The notes under the pieces are model-generated. The model was given only the letters and a program-made list of their open reading frames with translations, ran no database searches and was not told the DNA's origin. The translations under genes were made by a program, and so were the position numbers. Below, piece after piece: positions 1 to 8,353 of a DNA stretch of 24,869 nt. Numbering within the stretch: the first letter of the stretch is position 1; every line of letters begins with the position of its first letter. This DNA comes from a virus, in the IMG/VR virus record IMGVR_UViG_3300042691_007835, positions 1-24,869 of that record; one strand, 5' to 3'.

Positions 1-208
1 TGTCGCCTTGTGTAAAGAACCTAAATATGTTTGTAAGAAATAGTTTTTCTTCTGCTGTTAGTTTCTTTTTCCAATCTTTTACGTCTTCAGCCATTGGCAC
101 TTCTGTATGTAACCAATGCGCTTGCTCATGTTTTAACCATGCTTCATAAGCCCATGGATAGTTAAATGGTTTGAAATGATTTCGTGTATCTGTTAATTTA
201 TCTGACAT
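1..208 (-). CDS. nrdB: Ribonucleotide reductase small (beta) subunit, N-terminal part
   Basis: The reading frame starts with ATG at 208 and runs off the left edge, so only about 69 residues are visible. They include KPFNYPWAYEAWLKHEQAHW followed by EVPMAEDVKDW and LTAEEKLFLTNIFRFF, the typical N-terminal region of class Ia NrdB, where the long helices of the ferritin-like fold begin. The family forms the diiron-tyrosyl radical that is passed to NrdA for reduction of ribonucleotides to deoxyribonucleotides. The iron ligands and radical tyrosine lie outside the window. The start is one base after the stop of the upstream nuclease gene (TAA-A-ATG), so it is probably translationally coupled. NrdA lies three genes upstream in the same direction. 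Confidence 0.9.
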   Translation of the reverse strand, partial: MSDKLTDTRNHFKPFNYPWAYEAWLKHEQAHWLHTEVPMAEDVKDWKKKLTAEEKLFLTNIFRFFTQGD

Positions 209-209
209 T

Positions 210-956
210 TTAGAATTCTTTCAGTTTTAGTTTAGTTTTTTCAGCGGAGTTATTTGCTAATAAAGGTGAGAAATTAATACCAGTCTTTTGTTCAATTAAT
301 TCTACTGATACTGAATAGTTATCTATAAGTTTTGGATCAAGCTTCTCGTTGATGAATAGATATGCAATTTGTTTACCTGTTTTTGGGTCAATCACAATCT
401 TATATACATGAGATGGAATAGCAACTTTATTCATCATCTTTGGTTGACCTTCAAATAATGCACCTGTGATAACATATACTTCACCTTTAACTTGCGCCCA
501 ATATCTTACATTCTCTTCAAGATATTTCCAAATACCACGATTATTACCTGGCACTTGTGGCATCATGTTAGTTAAATAAAAAGATTCAGACATAGCTTGA
601 GCATCAAAAGTCATATCAGCTGCTGGAGCAACATGCCCGCGATCAAATCCCATACCAGTATAATCTGCTAATGTTTGTCTATGTTGAGCTGGTACTTCTG
701 GATCTTCTCTAAAATCATCTTTACGTGGAGCATTCTTTACTAAATGATCTACAGTTACATGTTCAACTACATAATGAGCAACCTTAGTATTATAGTTATA
801 GTTAACTGCATAACCAATACGACAAAGATACTGGTTATTACCTTCAGCTTTAACTGGTGCGCCTTGCCATACATGTTGTTTACACTTATCATCTATTGGA
901 TTTGCAAATGAGATACTTGCAAATGCTAATAAAACTATTGCTAATAACTTTTTCAT
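210..956 (-). CDS. Secreted DNA/RNA non-specific endonuclease (NUC1/Serratia nuclease family)
   Basis: This 248-residue protein has a clear signal peptide (MKKLLAIVLLAFASISFA, probable cleavage before NPID), so export to the periplasm or outside is expected. The catalytic signature DRGH is at residues 105-108 (His108 as general base). It is followed by the conserved Asn region LTNMMPQ (Asn130), Asn138-Asn139 and acidic residues near 147-148, matching the beta-beta-alpha-metal nuclease family. Its start overlaps the stop of the preceding 64-residue gene (ATGA), and its own stop is one base before nrdB, so it sits inside the ribonucleotide reductase operon. The family cleaves single- and double-stranded DNA and RNA with Mg2+. 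An inferred role is salvage of nucleic acid or destruction of competing extracellular DNA. Alternative: a virion- or lysis-linked nuclease. Confidence 0.9.
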   Translation of the reverse strand: MKKLLAIVLLAFASISFANPIDDKCKQHVWQGAPVKAEGNNQYLCRIGYAVNYNYNTKVAHYVVEHVTVDHLVKNAPRKDDFREDPEVPAQHRQTLADYTGMGFDRGHVAPAADMTFDAQAMSESFYLTNMMPQVPGNNRGIWKYLEENVRYWAQVKGEVYVITGALFEGQPKMMNKVAIPSHVYKIVIDPKTGKQIAYLFINEKLDPKLIDNYSVSVELIEQKTGINFSPLLANNSAEKTKLKLKEF

Positions 957-1147
957 TGATTTTCCGTTTCTAAGTAAATATTACAATCACTTACTGTAAT
1001 ATCGGTTATTTTTATGTTTTTATCACCTATCTTTACAAAGATATGAGGTTCCATGTGTTTCTTTTTAACTGATGCTGAATCATTATTTGATAAAAATATA
1101 TTACGACCAGCATCTTTTAGTTTTTTTAACATACCTTCAAGTTGCAT
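953..1147 (-). CDS. Small hypothetical protein in the nrd operon
   Basis: A 64-residue protein of unknown function lying between nrdA and the secreted nuclease. The start is supported by an AAGGA ribosome binding site about seven bases upstream, which overlaps the end of nrdA, and the stop overlaps the nuclease start as ATGA. The N-terminal third is basic and helical (LKKLKDAGRN), and the C-terminal half is predicted beta-rich (IFVKIGDKNIKITDITV). I see no signal peptide, membrane segment or cysteine motif, and there is no resemblance to thioredoxin or glutaredoxin, which are common at this position. The coupled overlaps on both sides are the main reason to call it real. Confidence 0.65.
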   Translation of the reverse strand: MQLEGMLKKLKDAGRNIFLSNNDSASVKKKHMEPHIFVKIGDKNIKITDITVSDCNIYLETENQ

Positions 1148-1150
1148 TTT

Positions 1151-2941
1151 TTATCCTTCACATGCTAAACATGTATCTCCATCAGTCATAGCTTTAAGAT
1201 CGATCTCAGCAATAACTTCACGTTCAATACGTTTAGATACTTTGTCTGCTTTAGCGATCTTATCAGAACGACAGTAGTACATAGTTTTAAGTTTTTGTTT
1301 CCATGCCATAAAATGAACAGCATGTACATATTTAATATGACTGTCAGGTCTAAAGAATACGTTTAGACTTTGCGCTTGATCAATATATTCTTGGCGATCT
1401 GCCGCATGTTGAACAACCCATCGCTGATCAATTTCCATAGAAGTTTTAAACACGTCTTTACCCCATTGGTCAAGAATATCATCATCCAAATGTTGTACTG
1501 AACCATCATTAGCGATAATCGAACTCCAAACGTCATCATACTTATCACCAGCTTTCTCCTTTATAATCTTATCTAGATATTGATTCTTATGTAGATGTGA
1601 TCCACTTAAAGTATCTTGTCTATAAGCATTTGCTCTAAATGGTTCTATTGATGGGGAAGTATTACCCATAAGGATAGAAGAGCTAGCATTGGGAGCGATA
1701 GCCATAAGATGAGAAAAACGATTTCCAGTACCTTTGGCATCAGGGGCTTCTCCTCGCTCTCTTCCAAGATGGATATTTGCTTTGTCAAGAGATTTTCGTA
1801 CATGTGAGAATATTTGCTTGTTAAGTCCTGTAGCCATCGCGGACTCCCACGGAGTATTCCTTCGCTGCAATAAAGCATGCCAACCAAGAGCACCAATCCC
1901 AATGCTACGCTCGCGATAAGCAGAGAACTTAGCACGATGAATACTATCAGGAGCATTGTCGATAAAATATTGAAGAACATTATCAAGCATTTCTGCAACA
2001 TCTTTAAGAAATAAACTGTCATTTTTCCAATCATCATAATACTCCAAATTTAATGAAGATAAACAGCAAACTGCAGTTCTCTTCTCGTTAGTAGGTAAAA
2101 TAATCTCTGAACATAGATTTGACTGATGTACTTTTAATCCTTTATCCTTTAACCATTTTGGTAATTTTCTGTTAGACTCATCGATGAAATGAAGATATGG
2201 TTCTCCAGTTGTCATACGTAGTTCTAATAGTTTTTGCCATAATTCTTTTGCTGATACTACTTCTGTGACTACACCTGAATGCGGATCTTTTAGTTCCCAA
2301 GAATCATCAGCATGCTCATCAATCATACACTTTTCAATAATCTCCATGAATGCATCTGGAATATTAACACCATGATGTAAGTTCAAGCAACGCATGTTTT
2401 GGTCACCTGTAGGCTTACGCATTTCTAAAAACATTAAAATGTCAGGATGTGAAATATCCAAGTAAGCAGCATAAGAGCCGCGACGAGTACGGCCTTGACG
2501 ATAAGCCAAGCTAGAAGCATCATACATTTTAAGATGAGGCATAACACCAGTAGACTTGTCATCAGCAGACCTGATCCCAAAGCCAATCCCAACACCGCCC
2601 CCAAGCATAGATAACCAATTAGTTTCACTTAAGTTTTCCACAAGCCCTTCAGCTGTGTCCTCAATAAAGTTCAAAAAGCAGGAAATTGGTAATCCTCGCT
2701 TGGATCTACCAAATGATAGTATAGGAGTAGCATATGACAACCAATGCTTGCTACTATAATCATATAATCTTTGTGCGTGAAATTTATCTGATGCAAATTG
2801 ACTTGATACGTAGGCAAATCTTTCTTGAGGACTTTGTTCTTCTTCAGTCATATAAGATTCTCTTAATCTTATTAGACCTAACTCGTCAAACAAAGAATCA
2901 CGAGAATAATCTACCTTAATTCCATGAATTAATTCATTCAT
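1151..2941 (-). CDS. nrdA: Ribonucleoside-diphosphate reductase large (alpha) subunit, class Ia
   Basis: This 596-residue protein carries the full catalytic set of NrdA. The first redox cysteine is Cys88 in ISCFLNF, the thiyl-radical site is NLCSEI (Asn275, Cys277, Glu279), and the partner cysteine is in AVCCLSSLNL (292-293). The radical-transfer tyrosine pair TMYY is at 555-556, and the C-terminal thioredoxin-accessible pair is CLAC (592, 595). It is shorter than the roughly 760 residues of E. coli NrdA mainly because the N-terminal ATP-cone is absent, so overall activity regulation by dATP is probably lost; this is typical of some phage reductases. The ATG at 2941 has a strong AAGGTGG ribosome binding site seven bases upstream. 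It supplies dNTPs for phage replication together with nrdB at the left edge. Confidence 0.97.
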   Translation of the reverse strand: MNELIHGIKVDYSRDSLFDELGLIRLRESYMTEEEQSPQERFAYVSSQFASDKFHAQRLYDYSSKHWLSYATPILSFGRSKRGLPISCFLNFIEDTAEGLVENLSETNWLSMLGGGVGIGFGIRSADDKSTGVMPHLKMYDASSLAYRQGRTRRGSYAAYLDISHPDILMFLEMRKPTGDQNMRCLNLHHGVNIPDAFMEIIEKCMIDEHADDSWELKDPHSGVVTEVVSAKELWQKLLELRMTTGEPYLHFIDESNRKLPKWLKDKGLKVHQSNLCSEIILPTNEKRTAVCCLSSLNLEYYDDWKNDSLFLKDVAEMLDNVLQYFIDNAPDSIHRAKFSAYRERSIGIGALGWHALLQRRNTPWESAMATGLNKQIFSHVRKSLDKANIHLGRERGEAPDAKGTGNRFSHLMAIAPNASSSILMGNTSPSIEPFRANAYRQDTLSGSHLHKNQYLDKIIKEKAGDKYDDVWSSIIANDGSVQHLDDDILDQWGKDVFKTSMEIDQRWVVQHAADRQEYIDQAQSLNVFFRPDSHIKYVHAVHFMAWKQKLKTMYYCRSDKIAKADKVSKRIEREVIAEIDLKAMTDGDTCLACEG

Positions 2942-2952
2942 TCAATTCCACC

Positions 2953-4020
2953 TTATTCTAAAAAACTTGTTAATGTAGCGCCAGCACAAACACCGCTTGC
3001 TTGTTGGGTATTTACCCTGGCAATCTTTCGTTTTGAGATCAAATGAGGATTTGCTTTGAGCCAACAGTAAACTCCGTATTGGCAAAGACCTACCTCAGTA
3101 CCATACACTTTCATATTGTGTTGGTCATGTTCAAATACTTTCAACTCTCCAACATTGTAGTTGTGAAAGAACGGATGAATATTTATTCTCTCAAATAGTC
3201 TCTCTTGGTTATCTCTTAACCAAACTACCATGTCAGCATAAGGAAATTTCTTACCTGTCCATTTATCAAATATATGCTCTAATGATTCTCTGGCGCCAGG
3301 TCCTGGCGCACAGAAAGATTCATCATGATGAAACTTAAGGTATGGATTAACTGAGTTTGAAGTTGCACAGTGATACCCATAATATTCTCCTATTCCTGGT
3401 TTAGAAGTAAGAATATCATACATTGCCTTAAGAGAGTTAGCATTCTCTATAATATTATCTATAGTACCGTCGGCAGTCCAACTTGCAATCCATTCTATAA
3501 TATCTGAAAGAGAAGCTTGTCTGTTAGGATCATTATACTTGACCCTACAATAGTTTCTAGCCGCAGTTTGAATAGAAGTATGAAGCTCAGTAGTACCGTA
3601 GAACTTTTGTTTTTGTTGCCTACCTATATCTATATATCTTTTTATTTCGTTCAAATAGTCAATATCTCCCTTGGCTATTCGTTCAAAATCTACGTGAGCT
3701 TGCTTAACATCTGATATACCAGTAACCAATCCATGGATACCACGAGCTCCATAGAAGTGTGATATAATAGTATTACCTATCTTATTAGGCATAGATAAAG
3801 TCGGAACTGTAACGATATTCTCAATGATATATCTCATTCGATCATCTTGTAGAATATTGAAACCAAAGTATTCGACATCAGCATTAAGGGCTGGATCTAC
3901 TGTGTCATCATTAACATATTCATCTCTCAGCCCAAACTGCCATTCAGTTCTTTCATTAACCTTTACAAGAAAATGTTCGAAGTCCTTGAACTTATCTATG
4001 TTGAGATACTTCTCATACAT
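2953..4020 (-). CDS. Thymine pyrophosphorylase-like DNA hypermodification protein (HhH/glycosylase-type helical fold)
   Basis: This 355-residue protein resembles the alpha-glutamyl/putrescinyl thymine pyrophosphorylase group (the helical domain also found with 5-hydroxymethyl-dU kinases). The supporting segments are FGFNILQDDRMRYIIENI (53-70), the helix-hairpin-helix-like KPGIGEYYGYHCATSNS (207-223), and HHDESFCAPGPGA (231-243), with Asp233 in the position where a catalytic Asp would be expected. Members act on phosphorylated hydroxymethyl-pyrimidines in DNA and attach amino acids or polyamines. The start overlaps the stop of the HAD gene by eight bases, and the myo-inositol-phosphate synthase gene lies just before that. 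Family assignment is from remembered motifs, so the exact substrate is unknown. No hydroxymethylase or DNA kinase is present in this window. Confidence 0.6.
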   Translation of the reverse strand: MYEKYLNIDKFKDFEHFLVKVNERTEWQFGLRDEYVNDDTVDPALNADVEYFGFNILQDDRMRYIIENIVTVPTLSMPNKIGNTIISHFYGARGIHGLVTGISDVKQAHVDFERIAKGDIDYLNEIKRYIDIGRQQKQKFYGTTELHTSIQTAARNYCRVKYNDPNRQASLSDIIEWIASWTADGTIDNIIENANSLKAMYDILTSKPGIGEYYGYHCATSNSVNPYLKFHHDESFCAPGPGARESLEHIFDKWTGKKFPYADMVVWLRDNQERLFERINIHPFFHNYNVGELKVFEHDQHNMKVYGTEVGLCQYGVYCWLKANPHLISKRKIARVNTQQASGVCAGATLTSFLE

Positions 4021-4387
4021 GTCTCATATTTTCCTTATTAGTCAAGTCATGAGAAAGATGAACTATATTAATCCATGGACAAAGTCTCTTGATCTCAGTT
4101 ATCTGAATTGGATCATCTTCAAAATGAATTTCAATATTAAATCCATCATCTTTAAGTCTATTAAGAGTATTTGCCTTATGAACACCTGATCCTTCTCTAG
4201 ATTTCTCATCGAACTTTAGAGGATTAAAGAAAACTGGATTATTAATACCTGCTTCATGAAGCATCTGTCTAGTTTCAGGTTCTTCCTCAAAAGATCTGCC
4301 TGTAATGATAATATCGTCAGGACCTGGTCTAACACCGATCAGGCCTTTACGAATATAAATTACTCCATCAATATCAAATGTATTCAT
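4013..4387 (-). CDS. Small HAD-superfamily phosphatase
   Basis: A compact 124-residue HAD fold with no obvious cap domain. Motif I is FDIDGV (nucleophile Asp5, acid/base Asp7), motif II is IITGRS (27-32), motif III is probably Lys71, and motif IV is FEDDPIQ (89-95). The family removes phosphate from small metabolites or nucleic-acid ends. Its start overlaps the last base of the inositol-phosphate synthase stop codon (TAATG), and its stop overlaps the pyrophosphorylase-like gene by eight bases, so the three are translated together. One inferred role is dephosphorylation of inositol phosphate made by the upstream enzyme; action on a phosphorylated DNA base or nucleotide is an alternative. Confidence 0.8.
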   Translation of the reverse strand: MNTFDIDGVIYIRKGLIGVRPGPDDIIITGRSFEEEPETRQMLHEAGINNPVFFNPLKFDEKSREGSGVHKANTLNRLKDDGFNIEIHFEDDPIQITEIKRLCPWINIVHLSHDLTNKENMRHV

Positions 4388-5664
4388 TATGAGTAGTCAT
4401 TCTTTCCTTTTTGGAATGTGTATGGAAGATTCTTAGCTTTTGGTTTGTTAGCTTTAAGTTGTGGTTCTGTCATAGGTGTTACAATACGACGAGATAAAGC
4501 GTCACATTCAAATTTAGCGTCTTCCATCTTCATTTGTAATGGAGGAGTCTTTTGTGTAATATGACTTGCACCACGTAAGAAACCAACGATACCTAATTCA
4601 GAAGCAACTTTACAGAATCTAATTGCAGAGATAACAACTGAACCAGAGTTTGGAGAATCTTGTACAGATAATCTTGCGGTTAGTTCATATCGAGCTCCTG
4701 CAAATCCATAAGCAACGATATCTAAATTGGCGATCTTATTATCTGAACCTACATAAGTACCACCTGGTTTTTGTAAAACAGTTAATGAAGGGCCAGCATA
4801 TAATGTCATACCATCGATAGATTCGTTACGAACGATATTCTGTCCTTTCAATACGTTCTCTTTAGAGATATGTTTAGATTCTAATCGATATTCTTTTGCC
4901 ATATTCAAAAAGTCTGTATTTGCTGTACGACCAGTTCTAATAGTTTCTTGACCTTGTGTAGTACCTGCAGCCATGTTCATTTGAATATGTTGTGTAACCA
5001 TTAATCCAGAATCTAGCATTGCGGCTTGTAAAACTTCAGATAATCTTGAAGCACCAAATCCAGATCTCATATCAGATCCAACAATACTTAAACCTGCATC
5101 AATAAATCTTTGTTCAACTTCTTGTGCTTCCTCAGTCGCAATGAATGTAGGAATACAGTTAACAAAATGACAACCAGCTTTAATTGCAGCATCGATATAG
5201 AATTTAGATGCTTCATGAGAACCAACTGGTAGATAATTAATGACAACGTCAACTTTATGATATTGTAATAATTGAACTACGCGATCAAATGATTCTGCAG
5301 GAATAGCTCCAGTTCTAAATGAAACTTCTTCTGGATAATCCAACATATGTGGAGCAATACCATCAAGTTCTGGGCCTGAATAAACAATAGCATCTGGATG
5401 TACACATGCATCTGTGATTGCAAATACATGATCCATTGCACAATTTGGTTTTGCTCTTAATGCATCTTTTAATGAATGATTTACTTTACGAATATCCACA
5501 TCAAAACCGCAAACGAATTCAATATCATTTACAGTATATCCACCGATGTCTGGATACATTAAACCTACTTTGTCGTCTGGGTTTTCAATATAGTATTGAA
5601 TACCTTCAACGAGAGATTTGGCGCAGGAACCTACACCAACAATTGCTACTTTAATTTTTGACAT
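4387..5664 (-). CDS. ino1: myo-Inositol-1-phosphate synthase (actinobacterial/archaeal type)
   Basis: This 425-residue protein matches the family that converts glucose-6-phosphate to myo-inositol-1-phosphate using bound NAD. Visible features are the Rossmann start VAIVGVGSCAKSLVEGI (6-22), IGGYTVNDIEFVCGFDVD, the catalytic-domain segment GSDMRSGFGASRLSEVL (around 200), and the C-terminal SPNSGSVVISAIRF. The order and length fit the short bacterial/archaeal enzymes rather than eukaryotic Ino1. The start has a textbook AAAGGAG site. It is an uncommon auxiliary metabolic gene for a T4-like phage. Because it is fused by overlaps to a HAD phosphatase and a DNA-hypermodification-like protein, inositol may feed DNA modification; altered host lipid or osmolyte synthesis is an alternative. 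Confidence 0.88.
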   Translation of the reverse strand: MSKIKVAIVGVGSCAKSLVEGIQYYIENPDDKVGLMYPDIGGYTVNDIEFVCGFDVDIRKVNHSLKDALRAKPNCAMDHVFAITDACVHPDAIVYSGPELDGIAPHMLDYPEEVSFRTGAIPAESFDRVVQLLQYHKVDVVINYLPVGSHEASKFYIDAAIKAGCHFVNCIPTFIATEEAQEVEQRFIDAGLSIVGSDMRSGFGASRLSEVLQAAMLDSGLMVTQHIQMNMAAGTTQGQETIRTGRTANTDFLNMAKEYRLESKHISKENVLKGQNIVRNESIDGMTLYAGPSLTVLQKPGGTYVGSDNKIANLDIVAYGFAGARYELTARLSVQDSPNSGSVVISAIRFCKVASELGIVGFLRGASHITQKTPPLQMKMEDAKFECDALSRRIVTPMTEPQLKANKPKAKNLPYTFQKGKNDYS

Positions 5665-5706
5665 TATAGTCTCCTTTATATCAGTTTATTTGAAGGTCAA
5701 ATTTGG

Positions 5707-5720
5707 CTTGGTTTCCCAAG
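5707..5720 (-). other. GNRA-loop hairpin between SGNH-like gene and ino1
   Basis: In the 65-base gap before ino1 the transcript can form CTTGG-GAAA-CCAAG, a five-pair stem capped by a GAAA (GNRA) tetraloop, with GGTC/GACC able to close a wider structure around it. There is no U-run directly after, so it is not a convincing terminator. It could be an RNA-stability or processing element in the ino1 leader. Confidence 0.35.
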
Positions 5721-5729
5721 AGTAGGACC

Positions 5730-6761
5730 TTATTCAAAAAATGATTCCAATGATGATTTTGTATCTACTTCGTTTGGTTCGTTTGTCCAATAATTCCAAC
5801 GATGGAACTTTGGAGCCAAGTGAACCGACTTGGGTCTTTCCATATATGTCTGCATGAAAGCTAATGGACTTACTGTATACCATTCTATTGGCCATTCATA
5901 CACAGACCATTTATTACGACTACACATCTCAATAATCTTAGATCCCATATAATCCATGATTTGAGTTCTTTCTTGTTGAGTACCATAGAACGGAGTACCT
6001 TCATAATATCCAGTCTTTGGTAATCTACGAGATTCATCTTCTATAGGTAGAGGACATACAACCTCTACGTTTTCTATATTTAAATCTTTAATTTGTTTCT
6101 CATACTCTGTAATAAGTATATCTACTGCAGCTTTAGGATTTGATTCTCTCATAAGATGATGACGAATATCTATATTGCCGTAATAGATGGTGATATTATT
6201 TATAGTGTCCGGATCAATACCTTGATCAATTATTTCTTTTTTAATTGTTTTCTTTAGTACACCAGCAAGTGTTCTTGCATCCTTGCGAATAACATTATAA
6301 CCTCTTTGATATACAGAAAATGCATGGCTATCTCCAATAACTAATCCATCCGATTCTAGTGGATGAATAATAGAAGTAATGGTTTTACATTTTGCTGATA
6401 CAGCATCCCAATTAACATTACGCCAGTAGTCATCACACGATTTTAATCTACCTTTACAAAGTTCTCCGTAATCAGGCATATCTATATCAAGAGATATTAG
6501 ATTAGTTTTAGTATTAATAAGTCTTTCATAGAACTTGGCAGATTCTTGAGTTGCTCCACCAAATAAATTTAATGAACCTTGAAATTCCATTCCATGATAT
6601 AAGAATACTGTATCATAATCATCCCAGGATTCTCCATGTAATACTTTTACTTCTTGTCCAAGAGCATCAGATATTTGACAAGCTTTTAAATGAGCCCATC
6701 CAGCTTTATGAGAATATTCTGAATCTGTTAATTTACCACCGATAAAATCTATTGCTAACAT
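5730..6761 (-). CDS. SGNH/GDSL-hydrolase-like phage protein
   Basis: About 343 residues. Counting from the GTG at 6770, the key signature is LVIGDSHAFSVYQRG with Ser148 in the block I GDS motif, and YYGNIDIRHH (197-206), which resembles the block III G-x-N-D segment with a nearby His pair. A typical C-terminal DxxH pair is not obvious, so catalytic activity is uncertain. The family includes esterases, acyl hydrolases and carbohydrate deacetylases. I prefer ATG at 6761 because GGAAAA lies just upstream; a GTG at 6770 is in frame but has no ribosome binding site. The start overlaps the primase stop (ATGTTAG). It sits between primase and ino1, so a role with the nearby modification-like genes is possible but unproved. 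Confidence 0.6.
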   Translation of the reverse strand: MLAIDFIGGKLTDSEYSHKAGWAHLKACQISDALGQEVKVLHGESWDDYDTVFLYHGMEFQGSLNLFGGATQESAKFYERLINTKTNLISLDIDMPDYGELCKGRLKSCDDYWRNVNWDAVSAKCKTITSIIHPLESDGLVIGDSHAFSVYQRGYNVIRKDARTLAGVLKKTIKKEIIDQGIDPDTINNITIYYGNIDIRHHLMRESNPKAAVDILITEYEKQIKDLNIENVEVVCPLPIEDESRRLPKTGYYEGTPFYGTQQERTQIMDYMGSKIIEMCSRNKWSVYEWPIEWYTVSPLAFMQTYMERPKSVHLAPKFHRWNYWTNEPNEVDTKSSLESFFE

Positions 6762-7774
6762 TTTTTCCACTCAGTAAATTTAAGTTTAGCTTCCATTCCG
6801 GAGAACGTATTGGTATTTATGGTTTCTATAATTTGATGTATTGATTTACCAGCCATAACCATCTCATTAATATCTTTTTCATGTGTAGTATCTGGCCATA
6901 GACATACAGAATAATCTTCATTAATAAGTTTCTCAATATACTTGCATATCTCTTTAGATCTTGGTTCATTATCCATAACCAAAGTAGCATTAGTCTTTAT
7001 ACCTTGAGTAAATGGAATATCAAATCCTGCTCCACCAATAGCAACTGAATTAGGTAGGAATATAGAATCTATAGGACCTTCGACTACATAAACGCGTTTT
7101 GAATAATCAAGTCGATCCATACCAAATACTTTCTCTTCTTTTTCATCTAGTCTGATAGTAATATATTTTGGCTGTTCAGATCCAAATGCTCTACCTTGAT
7201 ACATGAATACTTTACCATGATTATTAAAGAAAGGAATAACAAGTCGTGGAGTATCATTTTCTACATTTGTAAATTGATACTTAATACTATTACTCCATGT
7301 CTTAAATTTTGGGGCAAAATAAAGTAGATCCCATTTATCTGCTGGAATCTTTCTCTTAATAATATACTGTTTTGCTGGATGTTCTAGATCAAGAGAATCA
7401 ATTCTTTGTAACTTATCTAATATAGAATCATAAAGAATAGGTTCAGGATTAACTTCTATAGCAGTATCCTCAAACTTAACATGATCGTTATGTTTTGAAG
7501 TATTCTCTTTATATCTCTCAAGAACGTACTCGTTGTAGAGTAGTGGATCTAAGTGTTTGATTAGATTGCCAATATTCGATGAAAAACCACAGTTATGGCA
7601 CTTATACACTAGTCTCTGTTGGTTTTTGAATATAAAGCCACGGGCCTTCAACGGGTTCTTCTTAGAGTCACCGCAGATAGGGCAACTGAAGTTCCAATAG
7701 TAGTCCGATTTCTTTTTAAAGTTTCTGAGTTTGTAGGAGATCTGCCCTACGAATCTAGCGTCGATGTATAACAT
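6755..7774 (-). CDS. 61: DNA primase, T4 gp61-like
   Basis: A 339-residue primase with the two expected modules. The N-terminal zinc-binding domain has CPIC (Cys31, Cys34) and CHNC (Cys59, Cys62). The Toprim catalytic core has VYVVEGPIDS (Glu230, Asp234), the metal-binding LVMDNEPR (Asp266, Glu268) and KDINE (Asp299). Length and layout match T4 gp61, the subunit that makes RNA primers in complex with the gp41 helicase, whose homologue is at the right edge of this window. The preceding 50-base gap is AT-rich with a TATAAT-like hexamer 8 bases before the ATG but no convincing -35 element. The ATG has no strong ribosome binding site. Confidence 0.93.
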   Translation of the reverse strand: MLYIDARFVGQISYKLRNFKKKSDYYWNFSCPICGDSKKNPLKARGFIFKNQQRLVYKCHNCGFSSNIGNLIKHLDPLLYNEYVLERYKENTSKHNDHVKFEDTAIEVNPEPILYDSILDKLQRIDSLDLEHPAKQYIIKRKIPADKWDLLYFAPKFKTWSNSIKYQFTNVENDTPRLVIPFFNNHGKVFMYQGRAFGSEQPKYITIRLDEKEEKVFGMDRLDYSKRVYVVEGPIDSIFLPNSVAIGGAGFDIPFTQGIKTNATLVMDNEPRSKEICKYIEKLINEDYSVCLWPDTTHEKDINEMVMAGKSIHQIIETINTNTFSGMEAKLKFTEWKKC

Positions 7775-7825
7775 ATAGTATAATTATATCTCAAATAGTA
7801 ATTAAAGTACATTAATTTTATTATA

Positions 7826-8353
7826 TTAGTCACTTATCTTTCCATCATCTAAAGTAATATCCCATAGTTCTTCTACACTATGAAACATATGATTCAATTT
7901 GGTGGTATCATATCCATACTTTTCTAAGTGATCTAAAATTAGATGATTATAAGCAGGAGCAGCTTCAGCATGATGTTTATGATGACGATAAAAACTATGT
8001 AATCTAAAATGACCGCTTGCATGTTTGGTACTAAGTGCTAATACTGCGCATGCACTATCACATTGATCTAAACTATACCAATAGACATGACCATGCTGAT
8101 ATAATGTGTCCATACAATCAAATAAGTCATGACTAGTACCTCCTCTGCTTGAAGCATAAAAGTTTATAGTTTGACCTGGATGAGTTTTGACAATACGAAT
8201 AATTTCATCATACTCATCTCGATCTAAGTGACCTTGAACTTTATAATCATGGTCTCGTATTTGCTTTACACCTATTTCTGTAGCACATCCTTGGATGATC
8301 ATGAAACTGATCATAGTGATTATTTTTAATGCATGATTACTTATAAAGTACAT
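7826..8353 (-). CDS. Lipoprotein with ClpP/crotonase-like serine protease domain
   Basis: This 175-residue protein has a lipoprotein signal (hydrophobic 9-20, lipobox IQGC with Cys23), so it should be anchored in a membrane facing the periplasm. The rest resembles periplasmic ClpP-like proteins (COG3904-type): NFYASSRGGTSHDLFDCMD corresponds to the SxGG segment, CDSACAVLALS gives a probable nucleophile Ser100, and HFRLHSFYRHH gives a probable catalytic His119. Its start overlaps the groES stop (TAATG). Possible roles are processing or degradation of envelope proteins or an entry-blocking function in superinfection exclusion. The fold call is from motif pattern only, and the third catalytic residue is not identified. 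Confidence 0.65.
   Translation of the reverse strand: MYFISNHALKIITMISFMIIQGCATEIGVKQIRDHDYKVQGHLDRDEYDEIIRIVKTHPGQTINFYASSRGGTSHDLFDCMDTLYQHGHVYWYSLDQCDSACAVLALSTKHASGHFRLHSFYRHHKHHAEAAPAYNHLILDHLEKYGYDTTKLNHMFHSVEELWDITLDDGKISD

Noticed and set aside
1645-2037. A 130-codon hydrophobic reading frame on the minus strand inside nrdA.
   Set aside because: It overlaps conserved NrdA coding sequence; hydrophobicity results from reading it out of frame, and no ribosome site was seen.
6197-6204. Exact TATAAATA inside the SGNH-like gene.
   Set aside because: It is about 530 bases before the next start and in an early/middle-type region; one chance match is expected in AT-rich DNA.
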